Below, piece after piece: positions 11,440 through 21,364 of a DNA stretch of 64,000 nucleotides. The DNA is taken from positions 173,506,837 through 173,570,836 of the forward strand of contig CM054113.1 of assembly GCA_028673005.1 (NCBI GenBank), written 5' to 3'. The notes beneath the pieces are model-generated. The model had not been told where the DNA came from, ran no database searches, and was given only the letters and a program-made list of their open reading frames with translations. Positions within the stretch are counted from its first letter, which is position 1, and the number at the start of each line of letters is the position of its first letter. This DNA comes from Tanypteryx hageni. Taxonomy: Eukaryota; Arthropoda; Insecta; Odonata; Petaluridae. A program made the position numbers and the translations under genes.

Positions 11440-11685
11440 CTAAGATATTTTAATGTGCAAGAGAAAATTACCCTGCACGATGGATTTTAGATTTCCCATG
11501 TAAATCAAATAAGGAAGGATGGTTCCTGGAATCGAACCCGAGACTTCAACCATCGCAACAAAAATTATCCTCGGGAGCTCGGTCCCAGTAGTAAGAGATT
11601 TCCACCAAGTGTCGTGAAAATCGTTATATTGGCTCAAAAGTTAACAGGGGGAACAGACAGGCACAACGAAAGTAGGCTAAAAAGA
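11440..11685 (-). mobile_element. 5' part of a Helitron, related to the one at 13.8-14.9 kb
   Basis: Minus strand: TCTTTTTAGCCTACTTTCG near the end, then TGCCTGTCTGTTCCCCCTG, and 120 bp further CGGGTTCGATTCCAGGAACC, then CATGGGA and GTGCAGG. The Helitron ending at 14915 has AAAGCCTACTT, GGCTCCCTCTGTTACG, then CTGGGTTCGACTCCAAGG, CCCATATG and GTGCAGG in the same order and spacing. The A/TC boundary is not clean here and the 3' hairpin was not found, so this is a fragment. The GGTTCGANTCC block matches a Pol III B box. Confidence 0.55.
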
Positions 11686-11924
11686 GCATCCGAACGAGCC
11701 TAAGCAGATTAATTTCTCCAAGAGATGTTTTCCACAGTACGTTTCAAGCGTGTAATGAGTGATGGAGAAGCGATTGATCGACAATGGTTAGTTTATTCTC
11801 GTTCCAAGGATTCAGTATTTTGTTTTTGTTGTAAGTTGTTTAGCAAAATATGGACTTCAGAAGGGAATCGCGACTGCATACATTTATATCATAAATGCTA
11901 AATCGGCATGAAAGAACTCCGGAG

Positions 11925-12153
11925 CAGGGGCGGATCGAGGGGGAATATCGGCCCGGGGGTTTTTATCTGAACCGGCCCTTATAGTTGTATGATATTTTTA
12001 TTTAAATATTTATATATACTCACAAACAAAATTCAAAACATTATCCACTTAGGAATTAACATTATTTTGTTGTTTTTCCATGTCGCGGCGTAAATATTTC
12101 AACAGATATACATTTATACATTTTAATTTTGCCGATAGGTTAATCCGCCCCTG
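11925..12153. mobile_element. hAT MITE, 229 bp, nested in the hAT pseudogene
   Basis: Ends CAGGGGCGGATCGAG and TAATCCGCCCCTG give a terminal inverted repeat of about 11 bp (CAGGGGCGGAT). Flanks CTCCGGAG (11917-11924) and CTACGGAG (12154-12161) are an 8-bp duplication with one mismatch. It interrupts the segment between the TTF finger and the DUF4371-like part of the older transposase. Confidence 0.88.
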
Positions 12154-13771
12154 CTACGGAGCGCTATAATGGTTTCCAAAATTGAATAGATTTAGAAGAT
12201 AGGGTCCAATCCAATACAACAATAAATAAAGATATGCAGCGTCTAGTAAAAGCAGAACAAAAACTCGGGAAAGATGTGCTGAAACGTATAATAGCCGTAC
12301 TTAAATTGCTTGCTACGGAAAATATGGCTTTCAGAGGTACAGCGGAGGTTTATTATGCGAAAAACAATGGGAAATTCTTAAAACTGATAGAATTTTTGGC
12401 AGAATCCGATAGTGTAATGAACAGTCATTTGCAGAGAATAACAAGCAAAGAGACGCGTGTACATTATTTAAGAAAAACAGTCTAAAATTAAATTATAAGT
12501 ATGCTGGGTAATAAAATAAAAGATGTTATACTTGAAGACGTAAGAAAAGCAAAACATTTTTCAATAACAGTAGATTGTACTCCAGTCATATCGCATACTG
12601 TGCAAATGACTTTAATTATACGGTACGTTAACGTACACGAAAGATGCAAAGAAGTGAATGAATCAGTGAAAATAGAGGAAACGTTTCTGCAGTTCACACC
12701 AATAAGGAATTCTACTGGCGTTGGCCTTGCCAAAGAAATGTTGCAAATTTTAAAGCAGTTAAATTTATAGGTAGGCAATATTCGTGGTCAGGGGTATGAC
12801 ATTGGGGCCAACGATAGGGGAAAGAACAATGGGATTCAAAGAATATTAAAAGGTATTTTTTTGTTCTGCACATTCGTTAAATTTAGTCTTCGATGATGTT
12901 GCAAATTGCAGAGACTGCTTCTTTTATCGACGTTATTCAACGTCTTTACAATTTCTTTTCTTCATCTACATGTCGATGGGACATTCTTTTACAACATGTA
13001 AATAATTTAACCCTTAGGCCCTAAAGTCAAACGCATTGGGATAGTCGCGTGGATGCAGTTAAAAGCAATCGCATGTCAAATTGCCGGTATATACGAAGAA
13101 CTGATTTCAATTTCTGAGGATGAATCTTTAACTAGTGAAAATGGAATTCAAACTTGAGTTGCAGCCAAAGGATTAATATTTCTAACAAGTGCCTACAAGG
13201 AGTGTTGGTCGGTGTGGCTACAGCACTAGAATCATTAAAACGTACGCAATTGTTTCTTGAGGGATTGAGACAAGAAGATAAATTTGTAAGTTTTAAGGAG
13301 ACGGCTACAAAAGTTGCTGAAACAATAGATTTGAAAGCTGAATGTACAGGTGAAATTAAACTTCGACCCTGCCTAAAAAATACAATTGGAAAATGATTCT
13401 CCACCAAATGGCCCAGAAAAAAAATTTAGTGTTTCTATAACATTATAATTGATACCACTAAAGCTTCTTTAAATGAAATATTAGAACAATTGCAGCAATA
13501 CAGTAGTATTTTTCGTTTCTTGTTCAATGGGGTAAATTCTCAGGACTTAGATGAAATTAATCAACTCAAATTTTATAAAGATTTAGAAGCTCCTTTGACA
13601 TACAATGAAAACAATGATATAAAAGCAGCAGATCTTTTTGATGGAATAAGGACATTATCGACAAGAATCGACAAATCTAACGTCTCTAAGGACATTTAAA
13701 ATTACATTTGTAGTAATCAGCTCGTATCATTATTTCCAAATTTATGTGTTTCATTGAGAATTATGTTTACA

Positions 13772-14915
13772 CTAGGGAGATGCCCGTTGAAATTCAACGG
13801 GAAAGTTTTTTTAATGAAGTGAAATAAAAATGAAATAGCTATTATCCAAGTCAATGGTACCCAGTTACACGAAACCGGCAACAATGCGAATAACTAAGAA
13901 TGCATCAAATTCTCGCTTTAAAAACTGATCCGTTGATCGATTCGACGCGTATTAAAAAATCGATGGCAGGAAAACAAACTTTCGCTCTTTTAGGCGTTCG
14001 TAAGTTCAAGCCTTGAACTCCTACAATGATTCGAAGTAATTTTAATATACGAATGAATAATGTTCTACACTCAAATGTATTCCTTCTCGTAAATAACGCA
14101 ACGAATGTTGTTTACATTCGTTGCTATGAAAATCATTTCCCTCTTCTCTCTCTCTCTCTCTCTCTCGCATTCAAAGCACGCTTTCATCCATAAGGATTGA
14201 AATAACAATTGGATTTCGAGGTTTAACAATGTAATGGGTTGGCAAGACAACATCCCGTTAAAATGGCAAGATTTCGCCAAAATATGTGAATTAAACTTTT
14301 AACATGAGGTATTTCGAACAGTAAGTGGAAAAATATGGACAGAATAAGAAACTATACTTTTTTCTTTAAAATGGTTCAGATCCGAACATCATAGGTTAAT
14401 TCAGTGGTCGGCAACCTTTTTTGATGGCGGGTCAATTCAAGGTTTTAGGGATGGGTCAATTAAAAGATTGATGGAAGGAAAGAAAAATCAAACCTGGATG
14501 TTTATATAAGCTATATTTAGCAATAGAATTACTCTTTTATTTTCATAACGTAAACCCTTCTGAACATGTTTACCTTTGTGGGTCACCCAAATCGTGAGGG
14601 TGGGTCCCTCATTGACCCGCGGGTTGCCGACCACTATGTTAATTCTTTCTAATATAGATCTCAAAAAGAATAAAAGCCTGCACGTCGAAAAGTCGATTTT
14701 TACGTGTTATCATATGGGAAATGGAACTGTTTTCCTTGGAGTCGAACCCAGGACTTTTTTCGAGATTTTTTTTCGTTATCACTTTCAAATATACGAATTT
14801 AGTATTCTTGCCTAATGAAAAAATATATCTCGATCTTTTATTGAGTTTTTCGCATTTTTATAGCGTAACAGAGGGAGCCACAAAGTTACAGAAGTAGGCT
14901 TTTATATATTTTAGA
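13772..14915 (-). mobile_element. Non-autonomous Helitron, 1144 bp, nested in the hAT pseudogene
   Basis: Minus-strand 3' end: hairpin CCCGTTGAA-TT-TCAACGGG, then CATCTCC, CTAG, T. Minus-strand 5' end: A followed by TCTAAAATATATAAAAGCC. On the plus strand the host is A (13771) before and T (14916) after, so excision leaves an AT target, exactly as Helitrons use. Joining the flanks restores one open phase of the transposase across the site, which fixes both ends to the base. It has no Rep/helicase coding. It carries a GGGTTCGACTCC B-box-like block, a short (CT)n run at 14143-14165 and a hAT MITE. Confidence 0.9.
14402..14636. mobile_element. hAT MITE, 235 bp, nested inside the Helitron
   Basis: Ends CAGTGGTCGGCAACC and GGTTGCCGACCACTA form a terminal inverted repeat of 14 of 15 bp. 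Flanks GGTTAATT (14394-14401) and TGTTAATT (14637-14644) are an 8-bp duplication with one mismatch. This is the third nesting level and so the youngest of the three. Confidence 0.9.
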
Positions 14916-15347
14916 TTACCCGCAACAGTTGCTTCTGGAGAGCGTAGCTTCTTAAAACTTCGATTATTAAAGAACTATCTCCGTTCTACAATACTTGAGC
15001 AAAGATTGAATGAGGTCGCGATTATTTCACTTGGCACTGACGATCTGGATATTGATGCATTTGATCAAGGAGTTTGCTGCCATTAAGTCTAGGATAAATT
15101 TGTATATGTATAATGAGACATCTTTAATGCTTATAATATTTTTCTATAAATTTTGCTAAAAGGAAAGGTTTCAGGTTCTCAGCAATATAATATTCAATTT
15201 TAAATAAAATGGTCATAATTTATCATTTTACAAAATATTTATTGTATTATTCAGGACGCTTTAATGTATCTAATAAAAAGTAATTTCCTTTATAAACGCA
15301 CTTGGCATATAACGCCATGACGGAACGGAAATTCCGTTGAATTACGC

Positions 15348-15538
15348 CGTCATTTGTTTAGACATCGGCGAAATGATATTCGCCAGTAGACAGTTCACTT
15401 TTGGGAATCGTTCACACTATAATTATTCACTTAACACCGTCATTTGTTTTCACATCCGCGAAATGATATTCGCCAATAGACAAGGAAAGTTTACTTCTTC
15501 GTTTTTGGGAATCGTTCGCGTATTAATTGTTCATTGAA
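15348..15538 (+). repeat. Two tandem 90-101-bp units with an inner palindrome
   Basis: Units begin CGTCATTTGTTT at 15348 and 15438, and a partial third CGTCAT starts near 15539. Both hold the palindrome GGCGAAATGATATTCGCC (or CGCGAAATGATATTCGCC) followed by AGTAGACA/AATAGACA and TTTGGGAATCGTTC. The second unit has about 14 extra bases. It lies just past the hAT dimerisation domain and might be subterminal repeats of that element; this is inference. Confidence 0.7.
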
Positions 15539-15964
15539 CGTCATCGCTCAAAAATAAAATTCAGTAGATCTCTAGTTCGTTAAATAACACGCCATTTGTA
15601 CGTATACGGCGTATATTTCAAACTCAAGTATTCAGTACCTATAGGTATAGTTTGTTCAATCATTTAAAAGGTTTGTCACAAATTTTTGTTTTTGGAAAAA
15701 AATCATTAAAAAAATAATATTGCATTAATTTTAATCTGGATAGTAAGTTTTCATTGAAAATTTTCAGTAGATATAATTATTTTATCTTATGCTTCATATG
15801 TACAAAAAACGTCGATAAATGTGTCAACTTTTATACCCGAATCTACGACGAACCCCGATTTTCGCAAGCTTAAATTCGGAAAAAACTCGTATTTGATTCA
15901 GGTAAGTACGGTATTTTTATCGTAATAATATTTTATAATTTTCGAAGTAGAGAGAAATGTTTTT

Positions 15965-16040
15965 AAGTCGACCGGGAATCGACCCCGTATCTTACCTTTG
16001 TGCGGATGCTTTATCAGATTAAGCTACCATGTTAGTATGA
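15965..16040 (-). repeat. tRNA-like, SINE-type sequence
   Basis: Minus strand reads GGTAGCTTAATCTGATAAAG, then CATCCGCACAAAGG, then ACGGGGTCGATTCCCGG. The first part fits a Pol III A box and GGTCGATTCCC a B box at tRNA-like spacing. The acceptor stem does not close, so it is a tRNA-derived repeat, or a Helitron segment with such boxes, rather than a tRNA gene. Confidence 0.45.
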
Positions 16041-16049
16041 TTATCCTCT

Positions 16050-17010
16050 CGAAATTTTTTCAAATATATTACACTTCGTTTGTTTACATTCCATCTATTA
16101 TTTCTTAATTATTTTCATAACGAAAAATAATGCAAGATGTGCATAAAGCATGAAAGCTATATAATAACAAGTTAATTCCGCGACTTTTTGCAACATTTTT
16201 ACCCTTTTAATTGTTCACAAAAGGAATTCGTAGCCAATCGTAATGTAATTATCCTTTTTGGATAAGACGGAGAAACGCTTGGATCCCATTGATATATTGT
16301 CTCTTTCAGTCCAAGTTATCGAGTAGCAAAAACCGTAACCTTGTTTATCTAATTTTAAGCAATCGTTGTTTTATTTTGCGGGCGTGTCCGTGGGCCTTGC
16401 GTAAAATTTCCCGGAAAACGTTTCCGATTATAAGAAAAACCAGGAGTACCGTTACAACCGGATATCGCCGTCGAGTTATATCAATTGGAACGCTTTTATG
16501 AATTCTCGGATACTCGCTTGGATAAGGTCGCAAAATACCAGGAATTTGATGTTTACCACTGCCGGCTATTTGCTTCTTGATGACGGAAACAGTCGTTATG
16601 GCGACACCGCCATTTTTTTATAAACGGACAGAGAAAGGTTGTTTATTTTTTCTAATTCCTTCCCGGTACAAGTGGGTTAGTATACAAATTTACAGTTATC
16701 GTAAGTTTATTTTTATAGTGTCAACACGACTCCCCTTTCTTTCCGCACCCTCTCCCAAAAAAACCTCTGCGTGGAAATGAGATTGACTAAAGAAATTTAA
16801 AAAAAAATTAGGCTGGTCGGGGAAAAGAGCTTCAGGCTCGAAAATATTTCCAGGAAAACCAATGCTCCTAAGAGTAGAGAAAGAGAGAGATAATAAAACA
16901 GGCTGATAAAAAAATCCCCCGGTGTATTTTTTCACTTCCCTATCGTCTGCTTTTAAAGATAAGTTGCGGCCGTCTGACTATCTAACCTTCGCTTTTCCTG
17001 GAACTCTCAT
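16050..17010. other. Unassigned sequence
   Basis: No coding segment, transposon terminus or RNA gene was recognised between the tRNA-like repeat and the CT array. Confidence 0.3.
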
Positions 17011-17011
17011 T

Positions 17012-17835
17012 CTCTCTCTCTTTCCCCTTACCTCTCTGTTTCCCCTTGCCTCTCTCTGTTTCCCCTTGCCTCTCTCTGTTTCCCCTTGCCTCTCTCTGTT
17101 TCCCCTTACCTATCTCACTCTCTCTCCCCCTTACCTATCTCTCTCTCTCCCCCTTACCCCTCTCTCTCCCCCCCTTACCACTCTCTCTCCCCCTTACCTC
17201 TCTCCCTCCCCTCTTACCTCTCTCTCTTCCCCCCTTACCTCTCTCTCTTTCCCCCCTTACCTCTCTCTTTTCCCCCTTACCTCCTTACCTCTCTCTCTCT
17301 CCCCCCCGTACCTCTCTCTCTCCCTCCCCCCGTACCTCTCTCTCCCCCCTTATCTCTCTCTCTCCCCCCTTACCACTCTCACCCCCCTTACCACTCTCAC
17401 CCCCCTTACCTCTCTCTCCCCCTCACCTCTCTCTCCCCCCTTACCTCTCTCTCGCCCCTTACCACTCTCTCCCCCCTTACCACTCTCTCCCCCCTTATCT
17501 CTCTCTCCCCCCTTACCTCTCTCTCTCTCTCTCCCCTTACCTCTCTCTCTCTCTCTCCCCTTACCTCTCTCTCTCTCTCCCCTTACCTCTCTCTCTCTCT
17601 CCCCTTACCTCTCTCTCTCTCTCCCCCCTTACCTCTCTCTCTCCCCCCTTACCTCTCTCTCTCCCCCCTTACCTCTCTCTCTCCCCCCCTTACCTCTCTC
17701 TCTCCCCCTTACCTCTCTCTCTCCCCCTTACCTCTCTCTTTCTCTCCCCTTACCTCTCTCTTTCTCTCCCCTTACCTCTCTCTTTCTCTCCCCTTACCTC
17801 TCTCTTTCCCCTTACCTCTCTCTTTCTCTCACTCC
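17012..17835 (+). repeat. Polypyrimidine minisatellite, CCCCTTACCTCTCTCTCT-type units
   Basis: About 820 bp of units built from CCCCTTACC plus a variable CT run, 14-26 bp long. Early units carry GTTT or TTCC variants and later ones are purer. All three plus frames stay open for over 280 codons (Leu/Ser/Pro repeats), which is a repeat artefact. The minus strand has GGTAAGGGG at regular spacing. Confidence 0.95.
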
Positions 17836-18320
17836 CCCGCCAAACCCTCTGTTTGCAGTTTTTCCTCATTCCGCCTCTCTCACTCCTCTTCATATAATCC
17901 CCTTCACCTAACCCCCCCTCCCCCAGAAATCCGCCCGCCAGACTGTTGCGTATTACACCCGCCGCTCTGTGCGGCAGCAGTGGCAGGGAGACGCGGGATC
18001 GATTCCGTCTGGGAGACAAGACGTGGCGAGGGCGGCGGGTGGACCCCCTGAAAAGGGAGATGGGCTTGTATCAGAAGGGAGGGAGGATCCGGGCATCCCG
18101 GAGAAGAGGCGTAGCCGGACAGGATTGCTCTCGTCGAGGTTCGAAAAGGGATCCTCGGGAAAGAGAGGTGTTTTTTTGTCCCGTGGTTTATATTAGCTTT
18201 TTTATATAAAAATCCAACTCTCCAGCCCGCCCACGTTCTGCTGCATTGCAGCGAATTCCGCGGATACAAGTCTGCCCACCTTTCTCTCTCTCTCTCCATT
18301 ATTTTGCCGTCCCCTGCTCT
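17836..18320. other. GC-richer unassigned sequence
   Basis: CpG-containing DNA after the array with mutually overlapping open frames on both strands. No recognisable protein. Confidence 0.3.
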
Positions 18321-18327
18321 TCTCCCC

Positions 18328-18412
18328 GTCCGACTTCAGCTGGGGATCGACCCCGTAACCTGTAGCTGCAATAAACCAACTTTGCTCGGGTACCTTTAAT
18401 ATGTAGGGCGAC
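18328..18412 (-). repeat. tRNA-like, SINE-type sequence
   Basis: Minus strand: GGTACCCGAGCAAAGTTGG, TTTATTGCAGCTACAGG, then TTACGGGGTCGATCCCCAGC. The B-box-like GGTCGATCCCC with its flanking CCCC/GGGG stem is clear; the A box is degenerate. Confidence 0.4.
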
Positions 18413-18463
18413 GCATTAATGTGCGTGAAAGACAGTTTGTATATATGTATTTATATGGGTTTT

Positions 18464-18493
18464 TGCGCGCGCGCGCACGTGTGTGTGTACACG
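18464..18493. repeat. 30-bp alternating purine-pyrimidine tract (GC)n(GT)n
   Basis: Unbroken pyrimidine-purine alternation beginning TGCGCGCGCGCGCACG and continuing TGTGTGTGTACACGC. Such tracts are the standard Z-DNA-forming type. CG/CA microsatellite by origin. Confidence 0.8.
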
Positions 18494-18719
18494 CTATACA
18501 TAACTGCAGTGGTCATCATATACACATTCCTACTCACACCTCGATGGGTAGAATATTAAAGCCAGCGGATGTAAAAATAATCGTGTTTAAAACGTCCATT
18601 TTCTGTAAATTCTCCTAGAAATAAATTCCTACATCACGTTATGGAACTTCTCACGTTCTGATTAATTTTTCACGCAAGGGAAGTGGTATTCTGTTCTGTC
18701 GCAGCAGTTTCCGCATTTT

Positions 18720-19120
18720 TTGAACCCTGTGGATAATTATGTCCTTTATTTAAGATCGACTCGCGTACATTTCGTTAGGTTTTTGGTCCACGGTTCCTTT
18801 TCCGACATATATGAGAAGTCCTTTTCTTTTTTCCGTATCTCCTTCTAATCCCGGCATCGTACCTTCTGACACTTCCTTTAGCAGTCTATTTACCTATCCA
18901 AATCTGCAGCAGCCAATCTTTTCCGTCTCTGCTTAGTTTCTCTAAGAAAGGTTCTATCGTCTGCTTTATTTAGTGCATCCTCATTTGTTTTCTTCCAAGT
19001 AGAAATTCTGGGCCAATTTTCTTAAATCCTCCAGTCTGCTCAGATTGTCTTTTCTGAGAGCGTCTCGTACTCACAATATGATGCATTCCGTGTAATTTTC
19101 TTCTGTAATCATTATTTCTA
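18720..19120 (-). mobile_element. Diverged LINE fragment (C-terminal end of the reverse-transcriptase protein)
   Basis: Minus strand reads YCEYETLSEKTI, a stop, ADWRI, a stop, ENWPRISTWKKTNEDALNK, ADDRTFLRETKQRRKR and, after a frameshift, LLKEVSEGTMPGLEGDTEKR. This follows the layout Y-G-CETW-T-K, RLE-FEMW-WRR, I-W-KTNEEVL, SL--TI--RQ-KW, LL--VI-G-M-GK that ends many non-LTR retrotransposon proteins. Better copies are at 31.06-31.47 kb and 53.65-54.17 kb. Stops and frameshifts make it a fossil. Confidence 0.55.
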
Positions 19121-19124
19121 CTTC

Positions 19125-19178
19125 AATTTTTTCAGGCATAAGACGAGCTCGAAAGCTCGTCTTATTCCTGAAAAAATT
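19125..19178. repeat. 25-bp-arm hairpin
   Basis: Arms with core ATAAGACGAGCT and AGCTCGTCTTAT, loop CGAA; pairing extends outward through TTTTTTCAGG/CCTGAAAAAA with one mismatch in 25. It abuts the outer edge of the larger inverted repeat that follows. Confidence 0.85.
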
Positions 19179-19243
19179 CAAGAACAAGCATTTAAAAGAT
19201 ACTTGTCTCAGGTATCTTCAGTGGCCACAACAAGTTTATAAAA

Positions 19244-19286
19244 ACCAGATGCGCATTTCTGCTACAAAGCAGCCGTCGTCAGTGGT
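19244..19286 (-). ncRNA. Hammerhead-like motif, copy A
   Basis: Minus strand: ACCA, CTGACGA (fits CUGANGA), hairpin CGGCTGCTTTGTAGCA, GAAA, TGCGCAT, C, then TGGT. Outer ACCA/TGGT pair as stem I; ATGCGCAT is a tiny self-complementary stem III; the expected cleavage site is AUC. The base of stem II is damaged. Confidence 0.45.
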
Positions 19287-19318
19287 AATTCACAGAATTT
19301 TAGAATTTTCTGTGAATT

Positions 19319-19361
19319 ACCACTGAAAATTGTTGCTTTGTAGCCGAAATGCGCATCTGGT
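19319..19361 (+). ncRNA. Hammerhead-like motif, copy B
   Basis: ACCA, CTGAAAA (core G8 lost), hairpin TTGTTGCTTTGTAGCC, GAAA, TGCGCATC, TGGT. It is the mirror partner of copy A. The core change predicts no activity. Confidence 0.45.
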
Positions 19362-19485
19362 GTTTTATAACCTTGTTGTGGCTATTGAAGATACCTGATA
19401 CAATATTTTAAATGCTTGTTCCTGAATTTTTTCTTGTCAAGACGATGTGGAAAACCTGGTTTGATCTACAACCTATCCGCTAAAC

Positions 19486-19978
19486 CAGCGGTTCTCAATC
19501 TTCTTTTGCTGCGACCCTAAACTGATCGCCAGTAGGACTTCGCAACCCATACCTGGACTCTCGCGACCCGTGCTTCTAATTGAGCTAATTGTAATATACA
19601 ACATAGATAGCTGTAAATACGCCCGTCAGCGGACGCTACTATTATATCGCTCGACCGCCGCAAATTTGGTCAGTCCTTGTCATGAACATTTTTGAGAAAA
19701 GGATAGAATTAATGTATGAAAGCCTTGTTAGCGGGGGTGCGGATGGAAAATTTTCGGTTGATCTAGTATTCCTGCTTTTCCCCATCTATTTTCCCGCATA
19801 GGTGCTAAAAGCGTCGAAAGGGAAGTGTGGCTTGCATCGGCTGTTAAGACTGATAAAGGTTAGGCAATTTTCAATAATAATATATAGATAACAATCTGAC
19901 TGTCGGGAAAGTTTTCTTGTTATGATCCTTCGCGACCCAACGGAGAAATCCCCGCGACCCCGAGGTTGGGAACCATTG
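19486..19978. mobile_element. hAT MITE, 493 bp
   Basis: Ends CAGCGGTTCTCAATC and GGTTGGGAACCATTG are imperfect terminal inverted repeats of the common CAGTGGTTCTCAACC type. Flanks are a perfect 8-bp duplication CGCTAAAC (19478-19485 and 19979-19986). Inner ends carry GCGACCC and CGCGACCC, also mirrored. Confidence 0.92.
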
Positions 19979-20195
19979 CGCTAAACAAAAAAATACAGGT
20001 CCAGATAATGCCGCTTAATTTGGTCACATTAGATTCATTTTAATTTATAAAATTAAGTGGCTGATAGCAGTGGATGGCGGTTCAGTATGTGTGTACTGAA
20101 TTCCACGTTTTATTGAATAACCGGCTGATGGTAGTAACCAGTGTTTGGATTGAAAAAGTGTGCTTCTAAAATAGCTACAAAAAGTTTGGTTTTGT

Positions 20196-20244
20196 GTTCC
20201 TTCAACAGCCACAAAATCAAACTTTTTGTGGCTGTTGAAGGAAC
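20196..20244. repeat. Perfect 21-bp hairpin
   Basis: Arms GTTCCTTCAACAGCCACAAA(A) and (T)TTTGTGGCTGTTGAAGGAAC pair without mismatch around a 7-nt loop. The right arm resembles the TTGTGGCTATTGAAGATACC flank of the hammerhead-like units, so it is probably another rearranged copy of that family. Confidence 0.85.
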
Positions 20245-20249
20245 AGATT

Positions 20250-20690
20250 TTCAATTCGATAACTTGATCTCGATAATTCGTTTGTCGAATTAGAAGAACA
20301 GTGATTATAATGAGAGACATCTGTTGTATGAGGATGCCAAAAAAACATCAGCACAATCTTGGAGGTAGAGGGAAGCAGGTGATACGAAAAAACTAGAAGA
20401 CTAGGCAAGGCAATCCAGAAATGGATAGAAGAGCCGTTAATGAGGATATATTTGTATGTATGCATGTGTGAATAACAATAGGGAAAAAGAGGGGCTGTAC
20501 TAGTTGGAAACCGGTGGTTGAAATATGGAATATGGGGAATATGTACACTTATTTTGTGGTGTGGGTGTCCAACAGAGGAAGACTTGTTGTTGAAGCTTTT
20601 CTAAAATTTCAAGTTTCTTTTTTTGTCGAAGAAGGGCATATGTATTGATATAATTGTTGCTATATTTTAAGGTTGATAGGGGCATACAAT
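20250..20690. other. Unassigned sequence
   Basis: AT-rich DNA with purine-rich stretches; nothing recognised. Confidence 0.3.
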
Positions 20691-21260
20691 TGTAATGGCC
20701 GCGCGCGTGTGTGGCCACCGCCGCGTTTTATCTTCGTGGATTGTCGGTTACGTGTGGGCGTAATGGGTGAGGTAGGCGTAACAGTCGAGTGTGTGTTAGT
20801 GCGTCGAGAGTATAAAGTGGGTCCCTCCCTATCCATTCATTTCCAAGTCTCGTCCGTTCGAGGATACGCCGTTCCGCGAGTGGATATAAACAGGGTCCCC
20901 CAATGGAATCTCTTTCTGGTCTTGCCATTTCGGCGCTCTAAGTGTGTCCCCGTTTCGTGGTAGTACCACGTGGTCCGTAGTATCCGCTTTGGTGGGACGG
21001 GTGTGTGTGTGTGGGAGGGAGGGAGAGAGAGGAAAGGACGAAGGTCTCCTCCACCTCCTCCTCTGCCCCTTTTCCTGAAAGCTTTGATCGTGGACGTGGC
21101 GCGCGCTGCTCATTCCCCTGCGGCGTAATTTTTTTCACGGGTTTATTGCTCTCTGGCTCGTGCGCGCCGCGGTCTGAATTAAAGAAGACGGCTTTCAAAG
21201 GGACGGTATGTTTGTCTTTGAGTTCTTTATTTTTTATTTTATTTTCGTTTACTGGTGGCG
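20691..21260. other. GC-richer CpG-containing segment with TATAAAG
   Basis: CpG-containing DNA with a TATAAAG near 20811 and a G/A-rich run at 21015-21045. Frames are open on both strands simultaneously, which argues for composition rather than coding. A promoter is possible but unsupported. Confidence 0.25.
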
Positions 21261-21364
21261 TCGCACCCAGGGTCGGATATAGGTGCGTTCCTTAGGGGGT
21301 AGGGGGTAATAAGAAAACAAATATATTTGTTGATGCATATTTATGTAAAATAATGTCTCATTCA

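Larger units (their letters stand above)
11720..15090 (+). pseudogene. hAT transposase pseudogene (TTF zinc finger, DUF4371-like, dimerisation domain), interrupted
   Basis: Pieces of one transposase lie in order on the plus strand. TTF-type finger near 11790-11880: RQWLVYSRSKDSVFCFCCKL. DUF4371-like region 12234-12770: VLKRIIAVLKLLATENMAFR and HFSITVDCTPVISHTVQMTL. Catalytic-region remnant near 12785-12850: RGQGYDIGANDRGKNNGIQR. Further coding remnants 12890-13700, then SLFPNLCVSLRIMFT before the break at 13771, and the dimerisation motif LPATVASGERSFLKLRLLKN from 14916. The order and motifs match ZMYM1-like/hAT transposases. Frameshifts and stops (e.g. TAA at about 11900 and 12482) make it non-functional. 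It is split by a MITE (11925-12153) and a Helitron (13772-14915). The element's own terminal repeats were not found. Confidence 0.88.
19158..19446. repeat. 290-bp inverted repeat made of two hammerhead-like units head to head
   Basis: Arms of about 145 bp mirror each other around 19302, where CACAGAA...TTCTGTG closes the centre. Each arm holds, outward from the centre, GTGAATTACCACTGA, the stem-loop GCTGCTTTGTAGC, AAATGCGCATCTGG, TTATAA, ACTTGTTGTGGC, and GAACAAGCATTTAAAA. The arms differ by substitutions and small gaps, so this is an old duplication rather than an assembly fold-back. Penelope-like elements often sit in such inverted arrangements; that assignment is inference. Confidence 0.8.

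Noticed and set aside
16922..18051. Three overlapping plus frames of 280-330 codons rich in Leu, Ser and Pro
   Set aside because: All phases are open because the CCCCTTACC/CT array lacks stop words. Not coding.
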